From positions 1 to 12,447 of the forward strand of contig RXIE01000028.1 in assembly GCA_004212135.1 (NCBI GenBank): a stretch of DNA of 12,447 nt, written 5' to 3'. Positions 1 to 5,895 of the stretch are shown one piece after another. Made by a program: the position numbers and the translations under genes. Positions within the stretch are counted from its first letter, which is position 1, and each line of letters begins with the position of its first letter. A model generated the notes under the pieces. It searched no databases and was not told the DNA's origin. It worked only from the letters and a program-made list of their open reading frames with translations. This DNA comes from Candidatus Methanophagales archaeon ANME-1-THS. Lineage in GTDB: Archaea; Halobacteriota; Syntropharchaeia; Alkanophagales; Methanospirareceae.

Positions 1-134
1 CCCACACGGCCGGGTTCAGGAGCCCGCGTGACGTAGCGAAAGCCGACGTGGCGCAATTAGAACGAGTTCCTGGTGTCGGAGCAAAGCGAGCGAAGAAGAT
101 AAAGGAAGAAGCGGTGCATCCATCGAAGAGATAG
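1..134 (+). CDS. Partial C-terminus of a helix-hairpin-helix DNA-binding protein
   Basis: An open frame enters from the left edge (first full codon at base 3) and stops with TAG at 132-134, giving 43 residues. The segment LERVPGVGAKRAKKIKEE is a classic helix-hairpin-helix motif: a VPGVG hairpin followed by a basic helix. The preceding GFRSPRDVAKAD stretch is the usual lead-in helix. Such C-terminal HhH domains bind the DNA backbone without sequence preference and occur in archaeal repair and recombination proteins such as Hef/XPF nucleases, Ski2-type helicases and topoisomerases. The body of the protein lies outside the window, so the enzyme cannot be named. The motif and the clean stop support real coding sequence despite the short length. 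Confidence 0.6.
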   Translation, partial: HTAGFRSPRDVAKADVAQLERVPGVGAKRAKKIKEEAVHPSKR

Positions 135-229
135 AGCTTTTTTCTGGTGCTGCTCGCTTTTTAATTCCTCTCTTTTCTTCTTCAGAATTTAATGCTAGTC
201 TTAGGCGGGATTCAGATCAAAAGTTAACG

Positions 230-285
230 GTCCTGAAGCCTGCCCGCTGGAAGATCTCAACGTGTGATCTCTCGCGCTTCAGGGC
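230..285. other. Intergenic stem-loop
   Basis: CCTGAAGC at 232-239 pairs perfectly with GCTTCAGG at 276-283. G230-C285 and U231-G284 extend the stem to ten pairs. Inside it AGATC (252-256) can pair with GATCT (266-270), making a two-level hairpin. It lies between the end of the HhH gene and the TATA box of the methyltransferase gene. It has no clear T-run, so a terminator or processing role for the upstream transcript is only a guess. Confidence 0.35.
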
Positions 286-297
286 GTTGAAAAAATC

Positions 298-304
298 TTT
301 AAAT
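298..304 (+). promoter_or_regulatory. Candidate TATA box for the methyltransferase gene
   Basis: TTTAAAT lies about 33 bases before the GTG at 334 with a purine-rich run (GTTGAAAAAA) just upstream, the position expected of an archaeal TATA/BRE pair. The weak point is that TTTAAAT is a common word in AT-rich spacers. Confidence 0.35.
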
Positions 305-333
305 TCTGGGCAATCCAATAATTCACGTACGGG

Positions 334-848
334 GTGGTTACAATCTCGAAGAAACGATCTGGTTTAGGTTCTGAGCATCCACTCTGTGATAAAATTCAAT
401 TAATCGTGCTCATCGTGGTGTGGGGGATAGATTCTCTGAGTTTCCTCATCTTTGGATATTCAACCGTCCTGGTCGGAGTATTTTCTTCACCCCTACGCTT
501 ACTTCCTGCGGGTCTCTTTATCGGTTTTGGTTTATATCTCACAGAAAACTCACATAAAGCAGTTTTCGATACAGCAGATGATAAACCCGGACTCATTGAT
601 TCAGATGTTTATGCATGGGTTCGACATCCCATGTATCTTGGAATCCTGATGTTCTGCCTGGGTTTCCTCTTCATAAACCTCTCACTCCTTTCACTTGGAA
701 TCTGGATAGCGTTTTTCGTCATATACGACAGATGGCAACCTATGAGGAAAAAGACTTAGTAAGAATACTGGGTAACGAATATATCGACTACCAAAATCGA
801 GTGCCAAAATGGTTTGCCGGGATACGAATGCGTTCAAAGGATAAATGA
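334..848 (+). pseudogene. Frameshifted isoprenylcysteine/phospholipid methyltransferase-like membrane protein
   Basis: Two overlapping frames together make one ICMT/PEMT-like protein of about 171 residues. Frame one starts at GTG 334 and has hydrophobic segments near residues 21-40, 43-69 and 103-130 plus the family motif RHPMYLG (97-103). It then runs into an early TAG at 757-759. The frame opening at ATG 732 supplies the missing C-terminus: TYEEKDLVRILG, then YIDYQNRVPKW, which matches the family pattern of acidic pair, G-x-x-Y-x-x-Y and VP. Adding one base near 726-732 would join the parts as ...VIYDR-MATYEEKD.... This family transfers methyl groups from S-adenosylmethionine to prenylcysteine, phospholipids or small molecules at the membrane. 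A sequencing error or a very recent loss is as likely as an old pseudogene, because no other damage is visible. Confidence 0.75.
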
Positions 849-1005
849 AGGGGGCGGTACTTTTTCTATTCATGCGGCAGGTTCTCGTAAAAAGTGGCCT
901 CGTCTGACAGGAGTGTTCCCCTTCGCTTATAGTTTAAAAGAACTCGGCAATAGTACTAAGCTGAAGGGAGAAGGGGACTAGAAGGAGCTTTAGAAATGGC
1001 GTGAA

Positions 1006-2253
1006 TTATTTCCCTTTTGTTCCCATCTCCCTTATAACGTCCTCATAGATCCGAATCGTATGTTCCGCGATCTTATCCCAGGTGAAAAACTCTTCCACCC
1101 GTCTCCTTCCTCTTTTACCCATTTCTTTCATTCTCTCCATATTCTCAAGTAACGAATTCATCCCCCATGCGATATCCGCAGAATTGTTACCATCAACAAG
1201 AATACCGGTTTGATCGTCACCCGAAGTAATTACATGGTCACAGGAATAACAAATGCCCTTTGAACAAACGACAATCGGTTTCTCCATCGCCATCGCCTCT
1301 AACGATATGATGCTGCAGGGTTCAAATTGAGAAGGACAAATAACCGCGTCGCAAGCTCCATAATGTACTATCTTCTCTTCTTCTGTCACAAACTCAAACC
1401 GTGTCTTCACCTTGTCTCCCACGTTCAAATCATTAATCAGGTTGGAAATGAATTGCTCCAGCTCACCTTTGCCAAGTATAACGAGTTTGACCGCTGGATA
1501 CTTGCTTATGACCGCAGGCATTGCTTTCACCAAGTTTATAATCTCTCCTTCAGGAGCCAATTCCCCGACGAAAAGCAGCATCTTCTCTTCGGGTTCAATC
1601 CCATATCTACTCCTTAACTCCTTGATCGCCTCATTCTCAAGCTTATTTGGATCATATGTAGCTAAATTAACAGCATTCCAACAAACAGTCATCTTGGTCG
1701 CATCAAAGCCATGCATCGCGAGATAATCATATCTGGGATAACAGACGGTCATAACACGATCAGCGACCTTAGCCGCAGTTTGTTCAATATTACGGATAAT
1801 CGTTGAACGATCCCTTTTGGTTGAATGAAGATGGAAGACAAAAGGTAACCCTGTATCTTGCTTTATTATTATACCGACTATCCCACTGTGCCAGTCATGT
1901 GCGCATATGATATCAAACGCCAAACCCTCTTTTTTTATCAGTTGGTTAACAAATTTTGTCGCGCTGAGGATGTTGTACATCAGTACGTCGCTGAGTAATT
2001 TTATTCCTGTCCCCCATTTTCTCAGGTCTTCGGTCACGCAAGGCGGAAGTATGCTCCCTCCTTCCACAAGCATCGGTCTGTTCACATCAATGCCTTTTAC
2101 CATCTCCCTTGTCTTCAATGTTCCATCGTTCATCGTAAACACCGAAATCTCGTGCCCCAGATTCTTCATTGCCTGACATATATTCTCAGCATACGTTCCC
2201 AAGCCGCTGACCACCCTCGGCGGGTATTCCCAAACGAAAAAACCAATTCTCAT
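1006..2253 (-). CDS. GT4-type glycosyltransferase paralogue with degraded donor site
   Basis: A 415-residue GT-B fold protein. Its N-terminal Rossmann half begins MRIGFFVWEYPPR and the glycogen-synthase-like C-terminal half carries E-x7-E (E311/E319). It is a close paralogue of the gene just upstream on the same strand and starts inside it by an ATGA overlap, so translation is probably coupled. Several positions conserved in GT4 enzymes and in the twin are changed. The phosphate-contacting Arg and Lys of GRLTAVKG become GELAPEGE (E231, G236). GGLGTY becomes SGLGTY, HSTEWGR becomes HSTKRDR with a nearby five-residue loss, WNG becomes WNA, and EPFG becomes EPCS. Several extra cysteines appear (for example C308, C330, C335, C338). 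The frame is intact, so it is expressed or very recently duplicated. A non-catalytic partner or an enzyme with altered donor use are the main options. Confidence 0.9.
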   Translation of the reverse strand: MRIGFFVWEYPPRVVSGLGTYAENICQAMKNLGHEISVFTMNDGTLKTREMVKGIDVNRPMLVEGGSILPPCVTEDLRKWGTGIKLLSDVLMYNILSATKFVNQLIKKEGLAFDIICAHDWHSGIVGIIIKQDTGLPFVFHLHSTKRDRSTIIRNIEQTAAKVADRVMTVCYPRYDYLAMHGFDATKMTVCWNAVNLATYDPNKLENEAIKELRSRYGIEPEEKMLLFVGELAPEGEIINLVKAMPAVISKYPAVKLVILGKGELEQFISNLINDLNVGDKVKTRFEFVTEEEKIVHYGACDAVICPSQFEPCSIISLEAMAMEKPIVVCSKGICYSCDHVITSGDDQTGILVDGNNSADIAWGMNSLLENMERMKEMGKRGRRRVEEFFTWDKIAEHTIRIYEDVIREMGTKGK

Positions 2254-3509
2254 AGCTTATTTCTCGCTTCCTTTATAACGTCCTCATAGATTCGAATCGT
2301 ATGTTCTGCGATCTTATCCCAGGTGAAAAACTCTTCTACCCGCCTCCTTCCTCTTTTACCCATTTCTCTCGCTCTTTCCATATCCTCGAGTAACGAATTT
2401 ATCCCCCATGCGATATCCGCGGAATTGTTGCCGTCGACATGAATGCCTGTTTGGTCATGCCCGGAAGGGATAACAGAATCCCTAAATCCATTCGTGCCAC
2501 TGGCACCCACTACAACGGGCTTCTCCATCGCCATCGCTTCTAACGCAACAATTCCAAAAGGCTCGTACACAGAGGGAGCAACAAAGAGATCACAGGCACC
2601 ATAATGCAGTATCCTTTCTTCTTCTGGTACAAACTCAAACTTTGTCTTCACCTTATCCCCTAGGTGCATTATGCTTATCAGGTCCAAAATGGTCCGCTCC
2701 AATTCACCTTTACCGAGTATAACCAGTTTTGCCTCGGGATACTTACTGATGACCAGGGGCATTGCCTTTACCAAGTTAATGACACCCTTCACCGCTGTCA
2801 ATCTTCCAACAAACAGTATCATCTTCTCTTCAGGATCAATCCCATATCTGCCCCTCAATCTTGTGATCTCCTCTTTTGAAAGCTTTTTTGGATCATAATC
2901 CTCCAAATGAATACCATTCCAGCAGACATTTATCTTTTCGGATTCGATGCCGTGCTTTATGAGGTCTTCTTCCATTGGATAGCTTACGGTTATAATCCTA
3001 TCCGCTAACTCAGCAGAGACCTTTTCGATATGCGTAACTGTCTGTGAGCCGCCATTGAGTGCACGACCCCATTCGGTTGAATGAAGATGGAAGACGTATG
3101 GAAGACCAGTCTCTCGCTTTGCCATTATTCCCGCCATTGCACTGAGCCAGTCGTGCGCGCATATGATATCAAACGCAAAACCCTCTTTTTTTATCAGCTC
3201 GTTCGCAAATTTAGTCGAGATGAGGATGTTGTAGATAAGCACGTCATTAAAGAATTTTATTCCTGTACCCCATCTTCTCAGGTCTTCGGTCAAGCAGAGC
3301 GGAAGTATGCTCCCTCCTTCCACAAGCATCGGTCTGTTAATATCAACGCCCTTAACTGTCTCCCTCGTCTTTAACGTCCCATCATTCATCGTAAACACAG
3401 AGACATCATGTCCCAGCTTTACCATTGCGGGGCACATATTCGCAGCATACGTTCCCAAGCCACCAACAATCCTTGGCGGATATTCCCACACAAAGAAACC
3501 TATTCGCAT
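2250..3509 (-). CDS. GT4 family glycosyltransferase (glycogen-synthase-like GT-B fold)
   Basis: A 419-residue retaining-type glycosyltransferase. Seen motifs are a GGLGTY glycine loop at 16-21, AHDW at 118-121, HSTEWGR at 143-149, WNG at 197-199, the donor-phosphate pair in GRLTAVKG (R236, K241), and E-x7-E within EPFGIVALE (E316, E324). No signal peptide or membrane segment is visible, so it is probably cytosolic and uses a nucleotide- or phospho-sugar. Acceptor and sugar cannot be read from sequence; glycan or exopolysaccharide assembly or an alpha-glucan role are possible. It is first in a two-gene minus-strand operon with its degenerate twin. The ATG at 3509-3507 lacks a Shine-Dalgarno but has a TATA box about 27 bases upstream, so the mRNA is probably leaderless. 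Confidence 0.93.
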   Translation of the reverse strand: MRIGFFVWEYPPRIVGGLGTYAANMCPAMVKLGHDVSVFTMNDGTLKTRETVKGVDINRPMLVEGGSILPLCLTEDLRRWGTGIKFFNDVLIYNILISTKFANELIKKEGFAFDIICAHDWLSAMAGIMAKRETGLPYVFHLHSTEWGRALNGGSQTVTHIEKVSAELADRIITVSYPMEEDLIKHGIESEKINVCWNGIHLEDYDPKKLSKEEITRLRGRYGIDPEEKMILFVGRLTAVKGVINLVKAMPLVISKYPEAKLVILGKGELERTILDLISIMHLGDKVKTKFEFVPEEERILHYGACDLFVAPSVYEPFGIVALEAMAMEKPVVVGASGTNGFRDSVIPSGHDQTGIHVDGNNSADIAWGINSLLEDMERAREMGKRGRRRVEEFFTWDKIAEHTIRIYEDVIKEARNKL

Positions 3510-3530
3510 GTATACCCGTTAATCTTACAT

Positions 3531-3540
3531 ACTATTTAAT
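3531..3540 (-). promoter_or_regulatory. TATA box for the glycosyltransferase pair
   Basis: On the minus strand ATTAAATAGT is centred about 27 bases before the ATG at 3509. That places the likely transcript start at or next to the ATG, consistent with the absence of a ribosome binding site. Confidence 0.45.
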
Positions 3541-3670
3541 TCTTTAATAATTTTCATTCAGTTTTATTTCATTGGACTTTTTTGCTACCATAAATGCCAG
3601 TTCGACAGAGCGATAATAGTTAGCAAAGAGTGACTCCTTGCTCCTTGAACCTTTTCACCTCAGAGGTAAT

Positions 3671-3704
3671 CAAAAAATAAAAGAGGGGGTTTAGTTTCCC
3701 CTCT
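3671..3704 (-). terminator. Hairpin plus T-run terminator of the zinc-protein gene
   Basis: AGAGGGG (3682-3688) pairs perfectly with CCCCTCT (3698-3704) around a nine-base loop. The hairpin lies directly after the stop codon of the minus-strand gene. Read on the minus strand it is followed by TTTATTTTTTG (3681-3671), so both parts of an intrinsic-type terminator are present. Confidence 0.6.
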
Positions 3705-3705
3705 A

Positions 3706-3969
3706 TTAACCTTTTATGTATCCCTTAGTGGTTTTTCTTGCGAACTGCTCGATGAGATCCGCGCCACAGTTGGGGCACTTGACAAGGGGCTTACCTAAGG
3801 TTGCACCACAATTCGGGCATTTATCAAACTTGTTCTTGGTCTCCAGCGTATCCCTCCTGACATGCCCCCAATGCTGAGCCATCATATGCTCTACTATTTG
3901 ATCGACAACTGCGTCCTTGCTGGCTGCGGTATAGGTCTGATTGCAGATGTAACAAATTCCTTCTGCCAT
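3706..3969 (-). CDS. Small zinc protein: C2H2-like finger plus zinc ribbon
   Basis: An 87-residue protein. Residues 6-33 hold C6-x2-C9 and later H28-x4-H33, the ligand set of a C2H2-like finger. Residues 51-68 hold two CPNCG knuckles (C51/C54 and C65/C68), a zinc ribbon. The C-terminal tail is basic. I chose the ATG at 3969-3967 because GGTGAT, a strong archaeal ribosome binding site, lies three bases upstream; an in-frame ATG at 4005 would overlap the TATA box. It has its own promoter and terminator, so it is monocistronic. Such proteins are usually nucleic-acid or protein-binding adaptors, but the target is unknown and no family name is certain. Confidence 0.75.
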   Translation of the reverse strand: MAEGICYICNQTYTAASKDAVVDQIVEHMMAQHWGHVRRDTLETKNKFDKCPNCGATLGKPLVKCPNCGADLIEQFARKTTKGYIKG

Positions 3970-3972
3970 GGT

Positions 3973-3978
3973 ATCACC
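3973..3978 (-). promoter_or_regulatory. Ribosome binding site GGTGAT
   Basis: GGTGAT on the minus strand matches the archaeal anti-Shine-Dalgarno and sits three bases before the ATG at 3969. It decides the start in favour of the shorter 87-residue protein. Confidence 0.55.
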
Positions 3979-3995
3979 GTTATACACATACATCT

Positions 3996-4009
3996 GTATA
4001 TGCATATAG
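3996..4009 (-). promoter_or_regulatory. Palindromic TATA box for the zinc-protein gene
   Basis: TATATGCATATA (3997-4008) is a perfect 12-base palindrome about 33 bases before the chosen ATG. It fits a TATA box with a short leader carrying the GGTGAT site. Because it is symmetrical it could also start transcription to the right, towards the MITE-like element. Confidence 0.5.
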
Positions 4010-4042
4010 CATTTTCGATTTTATCCTAACTAAATACTTTTC

Positions 4043-4051
4043 TGCTCGGAT
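4043..4051. repeat. Left target-site duplication of the MITE-like element
   Basis: TGCTCGGAT directly abuts the left inverted end. It matches TGCTCGGGT (4204-4212), which abuts the right end, at 8 of 9 bases. Confidence 0.5.
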
Positions 4052-4203
4052 GGCTTCATCCCAAAAGTCGACTTCATGCGTGGGGAATCGGATTTGAGAA
4101 GGTATTAGTGCAGAAAAGAGCCCTATTAGCGAGGTTGCAGGACCAGATCCAAGACGAAGATACCATCAACTGCGGAGTGCCCTACCCATTTTGGGATGAA
4201 GCC
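4052..4203. mobile_element. MITE-like non-autonomous element, 152 bp
   Basis: GGCTTCATCCCAAAA at 4052-4066 is repeated as its exact reverse complement at 4189-4203, giving 15-bp perfect terminal inverted repeats around 122 internal bases. Directly outside lie TGCTCGGAT and TGCTCGGGT, a 9-bp direct repeat with one mismatch, as expected for a target-site duplication. No transposase is encoded; the interior has no start-to-stop gene. Size and structure fit a miniature inverted-repeat element moved by a related insertion sequence elsewhere in the genome. Nine-base duplications are known for several DDE families, including IS1 and parts of the IS4 group, so the parent family cannot be named from this copy alone. 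Confidence 0.6.
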
Positions 4204-4212
4204 TGCTCGGGT
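4204..4212. repeat. Right target-site duplication of the MITE-like element
   Basis: TGCTCGGGT follows the right inverted end with no gap and matches the left copy at 8 of 9 bases. The single difference (A to G) suggests an old insertion. Confidence 0.5.
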
Positions 4213-4941
4213 GCAAACTTTTTGCTTATTTTACTGTTTTTGATGGAGCAATTCTCGTGTCTCTTTCTCTAAAAAGCATAAGGATTAAATATCGGAAGAG
4301 GGGTAGGCTCCTGAGTTCTGATCTTGATTAAAATGCGTTGACCTTTCTGAAAAATGCTCAGTACAGCAGTTCGTTCCAGAGTTCAAAGCACCATGCTTTT
4401 GTTTTCTTTGGGTAATGGTTGATTTGAGCATGTTCCAAGATTCAACCCCGCGGCGATTTATTTACAAGTTCTCATCTCAGTTCTGGTGAGGTCATTGACG
4501 TCCCTTCATTGTATCGGTAACGGTTTCGGAGCTTATACACCCGCTTTCCAATACCAGTAGCGTTACTTCAGGTATAAATATTTTCGGATGCTTAAAGAGA
4601 ATTATAGGATATTTAAAGGATTTTTTACCGGTCCGAATTGAAAGGCGAGAAAGACTCAAAATCGACCGAGCCTTGTATGAACTGGCTGATGCTACCCATA
4701 TGTATCGATATCAGAGCCGAAATCCTGATTGGAACGTGCGGAAGAGAATGGGCAAATCAACGAATACCTCAATGGATATAGTGGAATAGTCAGAACCTGA
4801 CCAAAAAAGTGTTGGTAAATGTTTCATCATCTGTTACAATTCACTCCCTGCAGATCTAAGGTCTGCTTCACCGGTTATAAATCTCACGTTTTCTTTTTTG
4901 ATCATCCTGCGCTTAAATGTTCATTCAGAGATCAATGGAAT
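4213..4941. other. Long gene-poor spacer
   Basis: About 730 bases with no convincing complete gene on either strand. Contents worth noting are a TATA-like TATAAATA near 4573-4580, several short inverted repeats of 5-6 bp, and one stop-free stretch (4499-4789) without a start codon, listed separately. No tRNA-like fold or regular repeat array was found. It looks like decayed accessory DNA next to the mobile element. Confidence 0.5.
4499..4789 (+). pseudogene. Possible decayed gene remnant without a start codon
   Basis: A stop-free frame of 96 codons ends in TAG at 4787-4789. Its second half reads like protein (ERRERLKIDRALYELADATH, then MYRYQSRNPDWNVRKRMGKS), with a charged helix-like composition. 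No ATG, GTG or TTG occurs in the first half, so it cannot be an intact gene. I do not recognise the family. A stop-free run of this length can also occur by chance, so this is only a candidate remnant. Confidence 0.22.
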
Positions 4942-5283
4942 TCAATCTAATTTGCCAAAAGGACCTTTCCAGTTATCCGCTCTTTGTAAAAAGTTGTCAT
5001 ACCCATTTTTCCTGACAAAATCAAGTGAGTGCTTGTATTTCTTATATTTATATCCCTTTTTGTTATAAAAACCTTGAATTATTCCGCACGAGGAATAATC
5101 AGGGCAATCGGCACAGGTTTCATAGGCTCGTTCCTTGAAGCAGCATACCTTCATCGCACATTTAGCCCTGTTAATCTCCCGTTCTCCCGTTTCATAACCT
5201 AACTTGCAACTACGACAACTCCCGTCTCGTAATGCAGGACAGGTTTTACAATATGCACCGCAGCACCCAATTTCTCGTATCAA
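4942..5283 (-). CDS. Cys-rich DUF3795-like protein
   Basis: A 113-residue cytosolic protein with twelve cysteines in the first 66 residues: CCGAYCKTC (7-15), CRSC (23-26), C42, CC (47-48), CADC (57-60) and C66. The CG-x2-C-x2-CPA beginning and the C-x2-CP pair near the end match the DUF3795 pattern, a small family of probable metal- or Fe-S-binding proteins with no proven function, common in anaerobes. The C-terminal 45 residues are Lys- and Tyr-rich. The start is TTG at 5283: an in-frame TAA, which is also the stop of the upstream gene, sits at 5289-5287 and no ATG or GTG precedes the Cys motifs. With a gap of three bases to the small membrane-protein gene, translation is probably coupled. 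Confidence 0.8.
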   Translation of the reverse strand: MIREIGCCGAYCKTCPALRDGSCRSCKLGYETGEREINRAKCAMKVCCFKERAYETCADCPDYSSCGIIQGFYNKKGYKYKKYKHSLDFVRKNGYDNFLQRADNWKGPFGKLD

Positions 5284-5286
5284 AAT

Positions 5287-5484
5287 TTACATTCCCAAGA
5301 ATTTGAGCAATCCATAGACCAGAAAGGCTGGCCAAACAAGTGCTTTCAGAAATCCGAGTACGCCCATCCAAAATGTTGTTGCCTGCCCGATAAAATAGAC
5401 TGCCGCACCGATAAAACCCAGGCCATAGATGGCACCTGCAGGGTTGCCTTCGTGAATTTTACACTTCATCGTTTCTTTTGCCAT
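5287..5484 (-). CDS. Small two-segment membrane protein
   Basis: A 65-residue protein with a polar start (MAKETMKCKIHEGNPAG), a hydrophobic Gly/Ala-rich segment (about residues 18-32) and a second one (about 39-63) with conserved-looking TTFWMGVLGFLKALVWPAFL. It resembles a widespread family of tiny uncharacterised prokaryotic membrane proteins that share a GLGFIGA-x-x-YFI core. No function is known to me. I chose the ATG at 5484 because AGAGGTGA, a near-perfect ribosome binding site, lies five bases upstream; the GTG at 5493 would overlap that site. It is the first gene of a two-gene unit with the Cys-rich protein, which suggests the two work together at the membrane. Confidence 0.75.
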   Translation of the reverse strand: MAKETMKCKIHEGNPAGAIYGLGFIGAAVYFIGQATTFWMGVLGFLKALVWPAFLVYGLLKFLGM

Positions 5485-5489
5485 GCGAT

Positions 5490-5497
5490 TCACCTCT
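5490..5497 (-). promoter_or_regulatory. Ribosome binding site AGAGGTGA
   Basis: On the minus strand AGAGGTGA precedes the ATG at 5484 with a five-base spacer. It fixes the start three codons inside the longest possible frame. Confidence 0.6.
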
Positions 5498-5535
5498 TAT
5501 CCTATTCACTCCAATGAACAGTAATCACCATGAAG

Positions 5536-5543
5536 TATATAAA
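5536..5543 (-). promoter_or_regulatory. TATA box for the small membrane/Cys-rich gene pair
   Basis: TTTATATA on the minus strand, inside a longer AT-rich run, lies about 55 bases before the ATG at 5484. Transcription would start near 5512, leaving a leader of roughly 28 bases that holds the ribosome binding site. Confidence 0.45.
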
Positions 5544-5644
5544 TAAAGGAAGGGGTTTGAGAAACGCAAAAGGTATCCAGGCTTTTCTGGAAGGAAAACC
5601 TTATTTCTGGTCACGTATCGCTAAATTTGCTCCTTAAGGCCACA

Positions 5645-5660
5645 CCTTCAACTTTGAAGG
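5645..5660. repeat. 16-bp dyad CCTTCAA-ct-TTGAAGG
   Basis: A perfect 7+7 palindrome with a two-base centre, 30 bases before a second palindrome. It could be a regulator site or part of a structured leader; nothing decides between these. Confidence 0.3.
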
Positions 5661-5689
5661 GCGAACTTACCGAGCGCTTAAAGACATTG

Positions 5690-5709
5690 CACTGCTTATC
5701 TAAGCAGTG
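5690..5709 (+). promoter_or_regulatory. 20-bp operator-like dyad before the truncated membrane gene
   Basis: CACTGCTTA (5690-5698) and TAAGCAGTG (5701-5709) form a perfect 9+9 palindrome with a two-base centre. It ends seven bases before a TATA-like GAATAAAA (5716-5723), which itself precedes the ATG at 5739 by about 20 bases. A dyad touching the BRE/TATA region is where archaeal repressors commonly bind. It can also fold as an 8-bp hairpin with an ATCT loop. Confidence 0.4.
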
Positions 5710-5738
5710 AGTATTGAATAAAACGAAAGTGGGGGTTA

Positions 5739-5895
5739 ATGAGGAACGTGAAAGCAATTCTATTATCGGAAAAATGGAAGAAAACGGATTATCTGTTATA
5801 TTTTCTTTTTATACCAATTGTTCTCATCTTATTATATTTGTTACCTGATATTATCCAGGATTATTGCTACGCTCATAGGAAGCTTTTATATGCAG
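5739..5895 (+). pseudogene. Truncated N-terminus of a membrane protein gene
   Basis: From ATG 5739 the first 40-odd residues look like real protein: a basic N-terminus (MRNVKAILLSEKWKKTDY) and then a strong membrane helix ending before DIIQDY. A G-rich ribosome site (GTGGGGGTT) sits three bases before the ATG and a TATA-like box about 20 bases before it. After about base 5865 the sequence loses this character, and past 5895 the same frame only runs antisense through the AOR gene. The gene therefore seems cut off by a junction near 5865-5895. The family is not identifiable from one helix; a polytopic protein (for example a rhomboid-like one) is possible. Confidence 0.45.

Noticed and set aside
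615..731. Independent gene starting at 615 in the second methyltransferase frame
   Set aside because: Its first 39 codons overlap the RHPMYLG part of the methyltransferase; only the part after 732 is family-like.
4030..4278. Open stretch of about 80 codons across the MITE-like element
   Set aside because: It runs through both inverted ends and has no good start codon or recognisable protein; transposon structure explains the sequence better.
4340..4410. tRNA-like GTTC...GTTCAAAG words
   Set aside because: No acceptor or anticodon stem pairs can be formed around them.
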